DNA of 64,000 nt from Poronia punctata. Taxonomy: Eukaryota; Ascomycota; Sordariomycetes; Xylariales; Xylariaceae. The stretch lies in contig MU401659.1 of assembly GCA_022579005.1 (NCBI GenBank), positions 1 to 64,000 of the forward strand. The letters are read 5' to 3'. Under the pieces are notes generated by a model that was given only the letters and a program-made list of their open reading frames with translations, was not told the origin of the DNA and searched no databases. The translations under genes and the position numbers were made by a program. Positions 11,401-22,280 of the stretch are shown here, one piece after another. Positions within the stretch are counted from its first letter, which is position 1; every line of letters begins with the position of its first letter.

Positions 11401-13942
11401 CCGCAGACCGAAGCTCGTCAGTAGATCGACGATGGCAGTCTGCAAAACTGTCGTAAGGGTCTGGCTGAAGATGGGTTGGTCTATTTTGGACGCTTCCGGG
11501 GATTTTGATAATTCCTCTGATTGGAAAGGTCAACACGGTTGCTGCCTCGGCACATGAGGGGAGAGATGTCTGGCCGTCATAACTTACCAATGACGTCCCA
11601 AGGGCAACCGATGCTTCGAAGGTACCTTCCAGCACGCTGTAGCGTCTCTGAAAAGGTAGAGTACTGCAGTAGCTCTCTCCCCATTGCGTACCACTGAGCG
11701 CCCTGGCCGGTGAAGACGTAAGCAATTCTCGGTGGTTGAACGCGAGCTTGAACTGGAGCTGTCAACAAGGAAGGCAAACCGGTCAGATCTTGGACGGAGT
11801 TGAGTAATGCATACGACCTCCAGCTCAGCTTCGTTCGGCAGGTGTCTAACGTGTACGCCAGGTTGTCGATAACGACCTGTTTATCCGGGGACTGGTTCGA
11901 GCGTCGCCAGTCGTAGTTGCTATAGGCTTGCGCCAGGCGATGGATGCCTTCCCTGTCCGAGGACGACCAGACGAGTAGCTTCGCGCGTCCGGTGCATGCC
12001 CGCCCCTCACGGAGACTTTGAATGTCGTCTGTGAGGGTACAGGGCTTTTCGGTCCCGGGGTTGGTGCAGTGAGGACCAGATATCGACCGCAAGCGTAGAT
12101 AGTTATAGGCATCGTCAAGCACGACATGGGCATTGGCACCGCCGTACCCAAACGAGTTCACAGAAGCTCTCCGCAAGCCTGGCGTTGGCCACGGATGACA
12201 CTGTGTAGGAAACTGTAGAGGCGGATAAGTACATACCCGCTTAGTCCGGTAATAGTTGTGGGGGCAAACGAGTGCCAAATGTCCCGATAAGAATGGTAAG
12301 GGACCTAAGCAACCTACCTAGCACAGCACGGTAAACGGAGAATGAGAACATCATACCTTGAGTCGCAGATATTGAGCGTCGATCTTCGGATTCAGCGTCT
12401 CAAAGTTGGTATTGGGAGGTATGATCCCTTTCTCCAAAGCCATTACAGCTTTGACAACGCCAGCCAATCCGCTGGCACCTTCCAGGTGGCCAATATTCGA
12501 TTTGACCGCGCCCCTAAGGCTTGTCAGTGTCACCCAGCCAATCCGATGTGGCAATTTTCTGATGCACTTACACGTATAATGGATCCTGGGAAGAGCGAAA
12601 TTCTCTGAAGGCCGACCCGATTGCCTGAGCCTCGCGAGGATCCCCAATCGGAGTTCCGGTACCGTGCGCTTCGAAATACCTAGTGTACTGCATGGAAAGC
12701 CCTGCTCTCCTATACGTCTCACGTATCAAGTGCTCCTGGGCCTCGCGGCTAGGTTGAGTTATCCCGGGAGTCTTGCCATCTTCGTTCAAGCCGGTAGCTC
12801 GGATGACAGCTCGAATCATGTTTCCGTCACGGATAGCATCAGACAACCTTTTAAGTACGAGAACTGCAATTCCCTCGCCTCGTGAATAGCCATTTGCTCT
12901 CTCATCGAACGAGAAGCAACGGCTATCAGGAGATAGGAAATCAACATTTGACATGGTGGTGTACACTTCTGGGGCAAATGTCAAATTGCAGCCAGCGACG
13001 AGACACTGAATTCTGCATCATCAGTTCCCTTTCCTTGCGTCACCGTGATGTGGAGCTCGGGACATGACCTACCATCTCACATGCTCTGCTCTTGAGCGCC
13101 TGACACGCGATATCGAGGGCAGTTGCTGCGCTGGAGCAGGCCGTGTCTAATGCGATGCTGGGTCCTCGAAGATTGTAAAACCAGCTGAGTCGATTGGCAA
13201 GCATGCTCAGACCAACACCCACGGCGGCATATTTAGGAGGGTCTTCGCGGTCCCGGTACAGCTGGGTCATGTAGTCGTATCCAAAGGACCCTGTGTAGAC
13301 ACCGGTGGCTGACCCTGAAGCCTTTTCCATCGTGATTCCGGCTAGAAAGTGCATGTTTAGTCCGGCTGTAGTCACTTGTCCTTCTTCCGAGCACACCCAG
13401 TGACATGAGTGACTCTGGCCTCGAAAGTGGGACGCTCACCGTTTTCCAGAGCCCTGTACGCAACCTCCAGCAGCCAGCGCTGCATGGGATCCATAGCTGC
13501 AGCCTCTGCGGGCGAGATGGAAAAGAAGTCGGCATCGAACAAGGACAGATCCTCGGCAATAAAATGCCCACCTCGGAGAGGAATCTGGAGCCGGTCCGCG
13601 GTTTCATCAGTGACACCGCCAGGATTTTGACAATTCTAGAATAACTCGTACTGTGTTTGGCTGGTTATGTTCATGATGGAACCCCTGTAGGGCCAGGCGA
13701 CTTGGTGGAAAGTCCGTTGTTGCGCAACGTCTCTCCGCGAGCATTCCCCAGAACGACTCGGGTGTCAGCGCGTCTTGCGGAAACTTGATTGATAGCCCAC
13801 AAATGACAATCGGTTCGTCATCGTTTCCGTCCAATAGATCTATGGGACAAAGGCGGTCTGAGGGGAAACCCGATGCATTATCGTGAACATCAGTGAGCGG
13901 CTGTGCTCTATCGCTGGGCAAGTCTACTGGCACAGGAGGCAT
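5443..13942 (-). CDS. Highly reducing polyketide synthase, KS-AT-DH-MT-ER0-KR-ACP
   Basis: This iterative type I HR-PKS assembles and reduces an acyl chain from malonyl-CoA. Nine exons join in frame: 13942-13652, 13584-13440, 13341-13073, 13005-12572, 12513-12357, 12212-11588, 11516-6739, 6665-6354 and 6291-5443. They give about 2619 aa, normal for the family. KS: Cys in DTACSS (near residue 212), EAHGTGT and KSNIGH. AT: GHSSGE (near 684). [12 protein letters not shown] (near 1025); the second motif [10 protein letters not shown] keeps Asp but has His where Gln is usual. C-methyltransferase: [11 protein letters not shown] (near 1504). ER (about 1870-2190) is degenerate: the nucleotide-binding GGVGQ region reads AASPIGK and the NFRD region reads AWER, so it is probably inactive. 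[12 protein letters not shown] plus Ser and AYNAGN. ACP: GLDSL (Ser near 2571). No thioesterase, reductase or condensation domain follows. The layout matches LovB-type synthases, which rely on a trans enoyl reductase and a separate hydrolase. The product is unknown. Confidence 0.95.
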
Positions 13943-14192
13943 TGTGCTTAGACAGCAAAAGTCATCTAACGGACGACCAGCGAAGGTGCGGCGATGAACA
14001 AGATCGGGCTACAATGTCAAATGCAAACAGTTTGAAAGCGTAGGGAAATTTATACAAAAGTATAGGAGAATTCTCTAGTAAGATAACAAGGTAACTTTAC
14101 TTCTTACAGGTTATAATTATACGTTTTAGCTATAGTGCTAAGTTTTGACAGATGGCCCGTAAGGGGTAGACTAATTAACCTCATACAACTAC

Positions 14193-15143
14193 CTAGAGAT
14201 AGGCTAATGTGATGCCGGCATATGTGCCCTTATTCTCATACATAGTCATTCTATTTTTGCCATCAAAGTCAAATCTGCACACCGTCCCACCCAAGTTCGT
14301 CGCGTAAATATACATGCTCCGCAGATCTAGCTTGATGCCAATGGCTTCATGCATATTGCGAGCAAGCAACTCGTAGTCCCTTCCTGGCCAACTTGGTGGG
14401 CAAGAGTCATCCTCGATCGCCCTGAGCTGATCCAATGCGGCCGCGTTGATGCTGTTGCCTAGGGGGAGTTCACCCCTATCTGTCCAGTACAGTTTGCCAC
14501 GCTTCTCATCGATGTCTAGATTGATAGGCTCAGGCAGGCTGTGCAGTACACATTCTATATCGGTGCGATCATCCGCCTCCTCCCCGGGCAAGAAGTTGAT
14601 GTTGGCCCGGAATATCCGACCGCGGCCCGCTTTGGATGGCCCTTTCTGGGTCCAGTACATCTTGCCGGTAGCATGACTCAAGCAAACTCCCACGCACCAT
14701 CTAGAAGGGTCGGAGCGCTCCTCCACTCGGTTAAAGTCCCCCGTCTTGATCAGAACTTCGAGCTGGGTGCCATCCAGGTTACACCGAAGAACACGCAACC
14801 CCTCGCGGTCGCACACGTATAGCTTGGCGTTCCGGTCGTCCACCAGGAGTTGCTTTGGAGTGTGCACCGCCCCCGGCGGGAGAATGGTACGTTGGACGGC
14901 TTCCCTGATGTTGCAGCTGAAAACGGCCCCGTTTGGAGCGGATGGGGGCATTCCCATACTGGTCCAGAATATCTGGCCAGTCGCCGTGTGATAATCAATC
15001 CCATCTGGGAGACACTGACCGACGGCAAGTTCTCGCAGATCTTGCTCGTCGGGGGTGCCAACGAGAATGCGGCCCGCATGTGGCGCATTCATGAAATCAT
15101 CGGCTGCGAGCCCCACATCAACAAAGCATAGGAGGGGCGTCAT
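14193..15143 (-). CDS. YWTD-type six-bladed beta-propeller protein in the PKS cluster
   Basis: This single-exon 316-aa protein has repeated YWTD-like strands spaced by about 45-60 residues: IFWTS, LYVCD, MYWTQ, LYWTD and IYATN. That is the pattern of LDL-receptor-type or SMP-30/TolB-like propellers. The Met at 15143 is the first in frame. A short hydrophobic N-terminus is present, but a signal peptide is not clear. The gene lies 250 bp upstream of the PKS start on the same strand and is divergent from the FSH hydrolase, so it is very probably a cluster member. Six-bladed propellers include lactonases and strictosidine-synthase-like enzymes, but YWTD repeats alone give no reaction. A cyclase, hydrolase or binding role is inference only. 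Confidence 0.85.
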   Translation of the reverse strand: MTPLLCFVDVGLAADDFMNAPHAGRILVGTPDEQDLRELAVGQCLPDGIDYHTATGQIFWTSMGMPPSAPNGAVFSCNIREAVQRTILPPGAVHTPKQLLVDDRNAKLYVCDREGLRVLRCNLDGTQLEVLIKTGDFNRVEERSDPSRWCVGVCLSHATGKMYWTQKGPSKAGRGRIFRANINFLPGEEADDRTDIECVLHSLPEPINLDIDEKRGKLYWTDRGELPLGNSINAAALDQLRAIEDDSCPPSWPGRDYELLARNMHEAIGIKLDLRSMYIYATNLGGTVCRFDFDGKNRMTMYENKGTYAGITLAYL

Positions 15144-15538
15144 GTCGCTCGATTCCGGAAGTGGGAGCCAGGCTGGGACGGAGTCTGATACTGCAATGGT
15201 ACGTGGGAATCAGTCATTGCTGTCGCCATTGACATCAACCGCCGTCTTATATACCCCAGAGTCCCAGACGGATCCCTGCCCTGCGCGGGCTTTGGTGTAG
15301 CCTGTCAAAACACGACGACAGGTAGGTATACCGTATTCCCGTAATTAGTGCGTGTAACGTCGGGCACCGCAGGGACCTGCCCATCGTCGCACTTTGTCTG
15401 CAAAACAGAGGCAATGATGTTCTTACCTCGGCTACTCTACCTTGATGCAGTATGATTCTCGATATCAACTTCCTGCTTGCCGTGAGAAAGTAACTTCGAC
15501 CTCTTAATATCTATCGCATAGTAGAGTTCCTGTCCAAG
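15144..15538. promoter_or_regulatory. Shared divergent promoter of propeller and hydrolase genes
   Basis: This 395-bp gap separates two start codons facing away from each other (15143 minus, 15539 plus). It contains a TATATA-like stretch near 15248-15253. Such a bidirectional region is the natural place for a cluster regulator to act, but no transcription factor gene is visible in the window and I cannot name a binding motif. Confidence 0.5.
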
Positions 15539-16395
15539 ATGAGATTTCTTTGTATTCACGGGACAGGCTCGAATAGCAAGGTGAGTCCTTGCCCGTCACC
15601 ATCTAACACTCTATTACTTCTGCCAGATTGCTAAAGGCTAACAACCAATGACTACGCCGCTGTCAGACTATGCGAACGCAGACTGGTAGGGCTCCACCCC
15701 CGCGGACCGTCCCCTTCTGAGCGGACTTGTGTGCTCATGTCATCCCTAGCACCAATGATACACGAGCTCGAGGATGGCCACCAGTTCGATTTCGTCGAGG
15801 GTGTAGCTGCCGTGCCCATGTCTCAAGGTAATTAACTCCCACCGACACTCTGACACCCCGGACATTGTCACTCATAGTCATCTTGGGAAAAGATGTGGCG
15901 GCCCTGGCCTCACCAAACGAGTGCTTCTATGCATTCTACGACCCTTCCGACTATCGGGGGCTACGCCTGGCTGTCGACCAGCTGACGGGTTTTGTCGAGA
16001 GTGAGGGGCCATTTGATGGCGTCGTAGGTTTCTCATGCGGTGCCGTCCTGGCGGCAATGTGCATTCTCGACGGGCAGCGACGCACGGATGGAAAGAGAAG
16101 CTTCCCTTTCAAGTATGCCATTTTCGTCTCCAGTGCCAAGAGTGAGGAGGCCATGGTCTCCCTGGGATTAGATCCCGAGGCCAACATTATCCAAATTCCA
16201 ACGGCGCATATTTGGGGCCGCGGTGACACCGTCGAACCAACTGGAGGGGCGGACCTGAGTAGGGTTTGCGAGCCCACGGTAGCATCTGTTTCTGTCCACG
16301 ACGGTGGCCATGAGTTCCCCAGACCTGCTCAGCTCACCGGAGCCGTCCAAGCCGTTCGAAGGACACTAGCATTTGAGGTGGAGGCAAGCGATTAA
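15539..16395 (+). CDS. FSH-type serine hydrolase (LovG-like chain-release thioesterase)
   Basis: Four exons, 15539-15580, 15667-15685, 15750-15827 and 15878-16395, give 218 aa in frame. The protein begins MRFLCIHGTGSNSK, the classic FSH1 start with the oxyanion HG motif. It continues TMRTQTAPMIHELEDG and FDFVEGVAAVP. The nucleophile Ser lies in GFSCGA (near residue 99), and the catalytic His in DGGHEFP near the C-terminus. FSH hydrolases in fungal PKS clusters, such as LovG, hydrolyse the thioester that holds the finished chain on the ACP. The neighbouring PKS has no release domain, so that role fits well here. The second exon is only 19 nt. The family call is firm; the substrate is inferred from context. 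Confidence 0.92.
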
Positions 16396-16709
16396 GGCCC
16401 ACATGTAAGTCCGAGCACTTTAAAGTGATAGGTTATCCACTGAAGGTGTGAAACAGATGTCGGTCGCCCCGCCCGACGTTACAGAGCATGGTATGGTAAT
16501 ATGCAAGATGGGGATACATTCAATGTGCTTCGAAGCATGATATAGATGTGTATACTTAGCAATCAAGCAAAGACATTGGGGAACTCAGATGCCAAGCCTT
16601 GGTTGGAGCAGCAAGGTGTCAATCTTCTCCAAAATACTGCGCTAACATAGCATTGCAGGAATAATGCGACTTGTATCGTGACACGCGTGTGGTTGCATTC
16701 GGACGGTGA

Positions 16710-16747
16710 GGTTTGTGGTTTGTGGTTTGTGGTTTGTGGTTTGTGGT
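16710..16747. repeat. Heptamer minisatellite (TTTGTGG)n
   Basis: About five uninterrupted copies of the 7-bp unit TTTGTGG lie between the FSH hydrolase and the MITE. The rest of the 16396-16870 gap shows no gene. It is probably a simple replication-slippage tract. It does not match the common fungal telomere repeat TTAGGG. Confidence 0.85.
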
Positions 16748-16878
16748 GGGAGGGGTTCCGGTCGAAGGAACGCGCACCGAACAGGCTTGCTGAGCTGAGC
16801 TCCTGTGCTCGAGAGACGAGGTCGCCGTCGACGCCGAGTCCCAAAAATATGATATACTTGAAATGACAGTATTCCTAA

Positions 16879-17243
16879 CAGGGTTGAAAATTTAATATGT
16901 AGTATTTTTTACTACATGTAGTATTACTATATATAGTAATACTAAAGTATAGAAGTTTAATTATAATAGTAGTAGTATTAATATTAATAATTACTATGCT
17001 ATACTTTTTATAGTAATATTAATTTCTATTTTTTAGCTTAGTATACTTTAAAAATAAAATTTATTAAGCTTAATTTAATTAAAAGGAAAATGAATTTTTA
17101 AGTAATTTTTAAGAAATAAAAACCTTAAAAATATACTATTTTTTATAGTAATTTAGTATTACTACATTTTATAGTAGTATTTACTACGTGTAGTATTAGT
17201 ATTGGCATTTACTACGTGTAGTATTACTAATTTTTCAACCCTG
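16879..17243. mobile_element. 365-bp hAT-like MITE with 8-bp target duplication
   Basis: The element starts CAGGGTTGAAAA and ends TTTTTCAACCCTG, a terminal inverted repeat of about 12-16 bp. It is flanked by ATTCCTAA (16871-16878) and ATTCCCAA (17244-17251), an 8-bp duplication with one C/T difference. The 8-bp duplication and the CAGGG terminus are typical of hAT transposons. The interior is AT-rich, has no coding potential, and carries several copies of the palindrome TACTACRTGTAGTA near both ends, which could be transposase-binding or hairpin sequences. It sits about 220-240 bp upstream of the monooxygenase start and so may affect its promoter. Confidence 0.88.
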
Positions 17244-17480
17244 ATTCCCAACCCCTAACCATTGAAAACCGAGGTCATATTTAATCGAGACGCAGGTTGG
17301 GTAGGTATGTTAAAGTCAAGGTCGAGCCTATCAGATGACATCAGGAGCATGCTTTGCACCAAAAGGATCAGGGTAATTATCTCGTGCGTGGACCTTATAT
17401 TATAGACGGGCCTCTCCTACCTCGTATCTGGTCAACCAATCCGGTGGTCTCATCTCCCCTTCATGTTAACAAGCCGCACA

Positions 17481-18980
17481 ATGTCTAGTTTCATCTCGGA
17501 GAAGACGGGTGAGGGATATGATGTCGTTATCATCGGAGCCGGCGTCTCCGGCATTAACTGCGCGTACCGTCTTCAAACCGAAGTTCCTGATGCTCGGTTT
17601 ACCATCTTCGAAAATCGCGACGACATCGGGGGCACTTGGAATCTCTTCCGCTTTCCCGGGCTACGGGCCGACTCAGATACATATACCTACGGATTCGCGT
17701 GGCATCCATGGTCGTGTGGCTCCTCCATCGCCGACGCTGCGTCGATCCGGACTTATCTAGCTGACGCCGTATCAAAACACGGTATCAGAAAGAATATCCG
17801 GTTTCGCCACCGTGTAAACTCGCTAGCCTGGTCGTCGAAGACACAGCAATGGACGGTGCTTGTGAGGCACGAAGACAATGCACCTAGGCCAGTCACAGCG
17901 CGATTTATAGTTATGGCTACAGGCTACTACGATTACGAGCAGCCTTTGCAAACGCATATCCCCGGCTTGGAGAGGTTTGCAGGGAAGGTCATCCATCCAC
18001 AGTTCTGGCCAGACGGGTACGACTACAGCAACAAGAAACTTGCGCTGATAGGAAGTGGCTCGACTTCTGTTACCTTGTTCCCTGTTCTCGCTGAGAAGGC
18101 AGCGGCGGTCACTCTCATACAACGCAGTCCCAATTATATCCACAGTGGCAGAGGCGCCACTCGAGCCCCGGTGCCAGCCTTGGGGGACATTTTCAGCAGG
18201 AGTATGCCACGCGGCATGTTCTCGCTTCTAGCACGAATGTACTTCATACTGGCACCGTTCGTCTTGACTACGCTCTGTCGCAGCTTTCCACGCATCGCGA
18301 GGCACGTACTCCGGAAAGAAGCGTGCGAGCTGCTGCCGACCAGAATCCCTTACTCTCCGCACTTTAACCCGCGATACAACGTATGGGATCAAAGAGTCTG
18401 CATCTGTCCTCGGGGAGACTTTTATCGTACGTTTCATCGGGAGAATGCGAATATCGTTACTGGTTCGATCGAGACCGTTACGCAAAATCGCATCCGAATG
18501 GTGAGTGGAGAGAGCGTAGAGGCCGACGTCATCATTACCGCCACAGGGTTGAAGATGGTTTTGGGAGGCGGAGTGACAATACAGGTGGAAGGAGAGGAGG
18601 TGGAGTTGAAGCACAGGCTGCTCTGGAACGGCGCTATGCTCGACGGTATACCGAACATGGTGTACATGATGGGATACACCGACCACGCCTGGACGATTGG
18701 GGCAGATAACACGGCAATTATCCTCAGCAGGCTGTTGAAGTATATGAAATGCAAAGGGATCGCTGCGGTAGTGCCCGAGAAGCCCGCTGATCACGAAGGC
18801 CAGAAGACGGTGCCGATGTGGCAACTCGAATCCACATATTCCATCCTGTCTAGGGACGAGTTACCGGTATACGGCACGGAAGGTCCATGGAAGTCACGCA
18901 CAAAGGCACCGTTTGACATGATCCATGCAAGATGGGGAAACGTGACTAGCGGTCTGCGCTTTACACCATTTGAGCAATGA
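17481..18980 (+). CDS. Flavin-dependent monooxygenase, Baeyer-Villiger type
   Basis: This intronless gene encodes about 499 aa from the Met at 17481; an in-frame Met at 17463 would add six residues and is equally possible. The FAD-binding GAGVSG lies near the N-terminus, followed by ENRDDIGGTWN. The Baeyer-Villiger fingerprint FxGxxxHxxxWP is complete as FAGKVIHPQFWP. The NADPH-binding GSGSTS follows, then an ATG motif (ITATGLK). These are class B flavoprotein monooxygenases, which insert oxygen next to a ketone to give an ester or lactone, or oxidise heteroatoms. In the cluster it would act on the polyketide. The gene looks intact, unlike the P450s. The substrate is unknown. Confidence 0.93.
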   Translation: MSSFISEKTGEGYDVVIIGAGVSGINCAYRLQTEVPDARFTIFENRDDIGGTWNLFRFPGLRADSDTYTYGFAWHPWSCGSSIADAASIRTYLADAVSKHGIRKNIRFRHRVNSLAWSSKTQQWTVLVRHEDNAPRPVTARFIVMATGYYDYEQPLQTHIPGLERFAGKVIHPQFWPDGYDYSNKKLALIGSGSTSVTLFPVLAEKAAAVTLIQRSPNYIHSGRGATRAPVPALGDIFSRSMPRGMFSLLARMYFILAPFVLTTLCRSFPRIARHVLRKEACELLPTRIPYSPHFNPRYNVWDQRVCICPRGDFYRTFHRENANIVTGSIETVTQNRIRMVSGESVEADVIITATGLKMVLGGGVTIQVEGEEVELKHRLLWNGAMLDGIPNMVYMMGYTDHAWTIGADNTAIILSRLLKYMKCKGIAAVVPEKPADHEGQKTVPMWQLESTYSILSRDELPVYGTEGPWKSRTKAPFDMIHARWGNVTSGLRFTPFEQ

Positions 18981-19753
18981 ACATAGTATTATTTCATCGA
19001 GTTTAAAAAACATGGCGATTCCACCCCGTTGGGCCACTTGTCATGATTCTGCCACGGGCATAAAGTGAAGGCCGAAAATGCCCGCGAAAATGCCAACTCT
19101 CTCCACCACGATGGACACGGGTAACAGGTTAACGTGTGGTCTGCAAGATCAGTCTTGGTGCAGTAGGATTGCACCTAGCGTTGGGTGTGTAATCTGCAGG
19201 ACAGGTTGCAGAATAGGAGCAAAGAAATGTTCCTGATTTGTAAAAAGACAGGTTCTGTTGGCCATTCAAGGACCCTGTCAACAGGTCCGGTTCATGGTTT
19301 ATGAGGAGTATTATGTAGTAGTGCCCCAATGTTGCATCACGCTGCGTCTCCACAAACCAGCATCTACAGGGCCATGAGTATCATTTCCCAGCCCTCTACA
19401 AGTATGTCGGCGTTGCATTGCTAACGAGGGGTAGTCCGGCCTTGGTAGGAGGCCTGCTGCTTCTGGTGAGAGGAAATAACACGGTAACATTGAGGGGGAT
19501 GAAGGGAAGCTTGGCGTCAGACACTGAGGCATCAGGGTTTTGCTAAGAATAACAGACCGCATGACACCGCCGTGAAAACCGTCCCGCACTGTTATGAACA
19601 AATACATGCCTAGGGATCAGGGCATGCCCGGATTTCATAAAGCAGAAGAATCAGTGGCCATCCTGGTCCTTCAAAGATCAGCTAGAACCCCCATCTATTC
19701 GCCTGGCCATCACACCAATCCTGGTGATAGCTGAAGAGACTCTTCTTGCAGCC
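18981..19753. other. Gene-free stretch upstream of the membrane-protein gene
   Basis: This region contains the monooxygenase 3' region and the promoter of the next gene. Short reading frames on the minus strand have no recognisable motif and look spurious. I see no RNA gene. Confidence 0.5.
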
Positions 19754-21313
19754 ATGAATAGAACTCAGATTCTAGACGGGCCAGCTTTAGCACCGCCTCC
19801 AGGTCTTCAGTCAAACTTCGACCACCCATTCAATGACAATCGCCTCGTCCACGGAGTTACTATTGTTTGTCTCTTTTTCACTACCGTCGCAGTCACCTTA
19901 CGCGCCTATTCGGCGTTTTTTCTCGTACGACGGTTGACAGCAGACAATGGTCGGTAAAAATCAATCAGCACGCGTTCATCTTTCGGCATGGCTAATATAA
20001 TAATAGTACTCGTCTTTGCAGGATTTGTATGTATTTTAAACCCCTCTCACTTTCCAACTCATCTTCAGACTAACCACCATCTATAACACTCAGGGGGTTT
20101 ACCTCGGCTATGTCTACTGCCTCTATCGCCTAGTCTATGGCGTCGGTTTCTCCGTACACCAGTGGGACATTCGCGTCAGGGACTTCATTGAGTTTGCATA
20201 TGTAAGTCACTATTTGTGACCAACCAACTTTATACATGAGCCAGAATGTAATGTACAGAACAGATCACTAATAACGACGTCGTGTCACAGGTCAAATTCG
20301 TAGGGTCCGTCCTGTACGCGGTAGTCATCGCATGTGTCAAGGCGGCCATCTTATTGGAGTGGAATCGTATATTTGTACCCAGCCCTGCTAGAAACGCCTT
20401 CTACTACGCTTCCTGGACAATCATCGTGCTCAACACGGTCTTTTACACATTGAGCATTACACTCAACGCCATAGCGTGCCATCCGTACGAGTATATATGG
20501 GACAAAACCATTCCTGGTGGCTACTGTACCTTCCCGAATCAGCTGGTTGACCTAACCTCCGCCGTGATCAACCTCGTGTCAGACCTGGCTATCCTGATAC
20601 TTCCTCAGCAGGTCATATGGAGACTTCGAATGTCGGCCAGGAATAAGATAGGCCTGTCCATCACTTTTGCAATTGGTATCTTGTCAGTGCTGAGCCTATC
20701 CCCTATCATTATCTTCGGATTTTACGCAGTTGTCGCAACCATGTGCAAGCTTCTAACAGTGTTACCATTCACATACAGTGGTTGTGTTGCCGCAGCTGTG
20801 AGGATAACCGTCACTTTGAAGTACGCCGAGACCACGGATTTCACCCACGAGTTATCTCCTGTGGCCCTCTGGGGACTGGGTGAGATGACGACGGCGTTTG
20901 TCATAGCGTGCGTGTCAGCTGCCCCTCGTGTCTTCGCCGGAGATGGATTCGTGGCCAGAATCACAAACCGCGTGACGAGTTTCATTGGACTGTCGAAACG
21001 CAAGCCATCGCCCAGCAACCTGCCCAGGGCTTGGGCAAGAGACGATGGTTCGAGACGTAAGGCGTATCAGGGCCTTTATGACAATGACACTTTATTCCTC
21101 ACAACCGTGGCTACTACAGCACAAAACATCCAGCCATCTGCGGACACTCTGGGGCATCCTCATGAACCTCATGCCACCCGTTCACCTCACATTGTACGGA
21201 TGACGGATATACGACTAGAAGAGACGTTCGAAGACAACAACAGGATTTCTAAATTGGGAAAGGATCTGCACGTTCAGCTACACCCGTGGGAAAGAAATCA
21301 CCAAGAGGACTAG
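19754..21313 (+). CDS. Rhodopsin-domain (Pth11/GPCR-like) integral membrane protein
   Basis: Five exons, 19754-19949, 20022-20026, 20094-20201, 20291-20682 and 20779-21313, give about 411 aa with every phase consistent. The second exon is only 5 nt (it completes GF in ADNGF-GVYLGYVY), and I found no other splicing that keeps the frame. The last intron is inferred inside an open frame: removing it gives FAIGIFGCVAAAVRITV, which matches the family better than the unspliced version. The fungal rhodopsin-domain family has seven transmembrane helices; here hydrophobic segments alternate with RRLTADN, CHPYEYIWDKTIPGGYC and ELSPVALWGLGEMTTA. The C-terminal about 100 residues are polar and cytoplasmic in style. 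Such proteins are often neighbours of secondary-metabolite clusters; their ligand is usually unknown. Confidence 0.88.
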
Positions 21314-22102
21314 GTTAAGTTTAGTTTTATAAAGAGAATTGTTAGGGGACACCTATAAAATTGTTAGGGGGGCATCTATAACCCTCTAGCACTGTATACA
21401 AAGTTACCTACTTTAATTCTAGCTATTTATATAAAACCACCTTACTGCGCGTATAAATTTACATTTTTACTTTATTTTAAAAGCGCTATATTTAAATAAA
21501 AACAAGTAGCTATAAATTTAGTTTTTTTAATATAATAATTTTTTTTTGTAAAAAAGCTAGGGAAAATAAGTTTAAAGTTTAAGTTTTAAATTTATATAAA
21601 ATTTATTTATAATTTAGTTATAAACTTATAAAATATAAAAATAGCTATTAAAAAAAAATAAGTAAAAATAAAATTTAAATAGTTATATTTTTTATAATAA
21701 AGCCTTTTTTTAATTTTAAGTTTTATATTTTTAGCTTTTTATTTTTAATATATAAAATTAAAAGTTTATTTTATAAAAAAAGTTTTTTTATATTTAATAT
21801 TTTAAGTTTATTAATATAAAAAACTTAAATAAGCGTTTAAAACTTTAAAATTAATTAAATATTATATAAAATATAAAAGTTTAAAAATATTCTTTTTAGC
21901 AGTTTTATTTTTTTATTATATAAAACTTTAAAAGTTTTAACTTTTATATATAATAAATATATAAATAAAATTTTAAACTAAAATTTAATATTATTAAAAA
22001 ATTATAAAAGTAAAATAAAACTTTTAAAAGTAACTTTATAAAATATTTTATTTTAAAACATTTAAAATATATTTCTAGTTATTTTAATTATTTAGTTATA
22101 AA
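21314..22102. repeat. AT-rich flank of the nested retrotransposons
   Basis: Composition falls to nearly pure A/T after about 21410. A short imperfect direct duplication, GTTAGGGG followed by a similar unit, lies at 21341-21381. No gene is visible. This is probably an older RIP-decayed repeat into which the gypsy element inserted. Confidence 0.5.
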
Positions 22103-22107
22103 CTTTT

Positions 22108-22280
22108 TAATAGCACTAAGATCCTTAGATCTAAAAATAAAATGTAAATAAATTAATTAACTAACTAAAATCAAAAAACCAAAAGTTTCTTATATTAAGA
22201 TCTTAGAATTTAGTGCTTTTAAATTACGTAATATAATCTAGTTTAATTTATTTAGTAGTAAACTATTTAGTTATTTATTA
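22108..22280 (-). repeat. LTR of the gypsy-like element (3' LTR by orientation)
   Basis: This 173-bp LTR is similar along its whole length to 40404-40576, for example in GTTTAATTTATYTAGTAGTA. Most differences are transitions, as expected from RIP. An internal inverted repeat, AGCACTAAGATC against GATCTAGTGCT, is present in both copies. Confidence 0.88.

Noticed and set aside
13233..13616. 127-codon minus-strand frame at the PKS 5' end
   Set aside because: It is a shifted frame. The true KS exons (13584-13440 and 13341-13073) are in other frames and splice correctly.
16710..16747. Possible interstitial telomere repeat
   Set aside because: The unit is TTTGTGG, not TTAGGG, and only about five copies exist; it is a simple minisatellite.
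18228..18824. 198-codon minus-strand frame opposite the monooxygenase
   Set aside because: It lies antisense to a gene with complete flavoprotein motifs and has none of its own.
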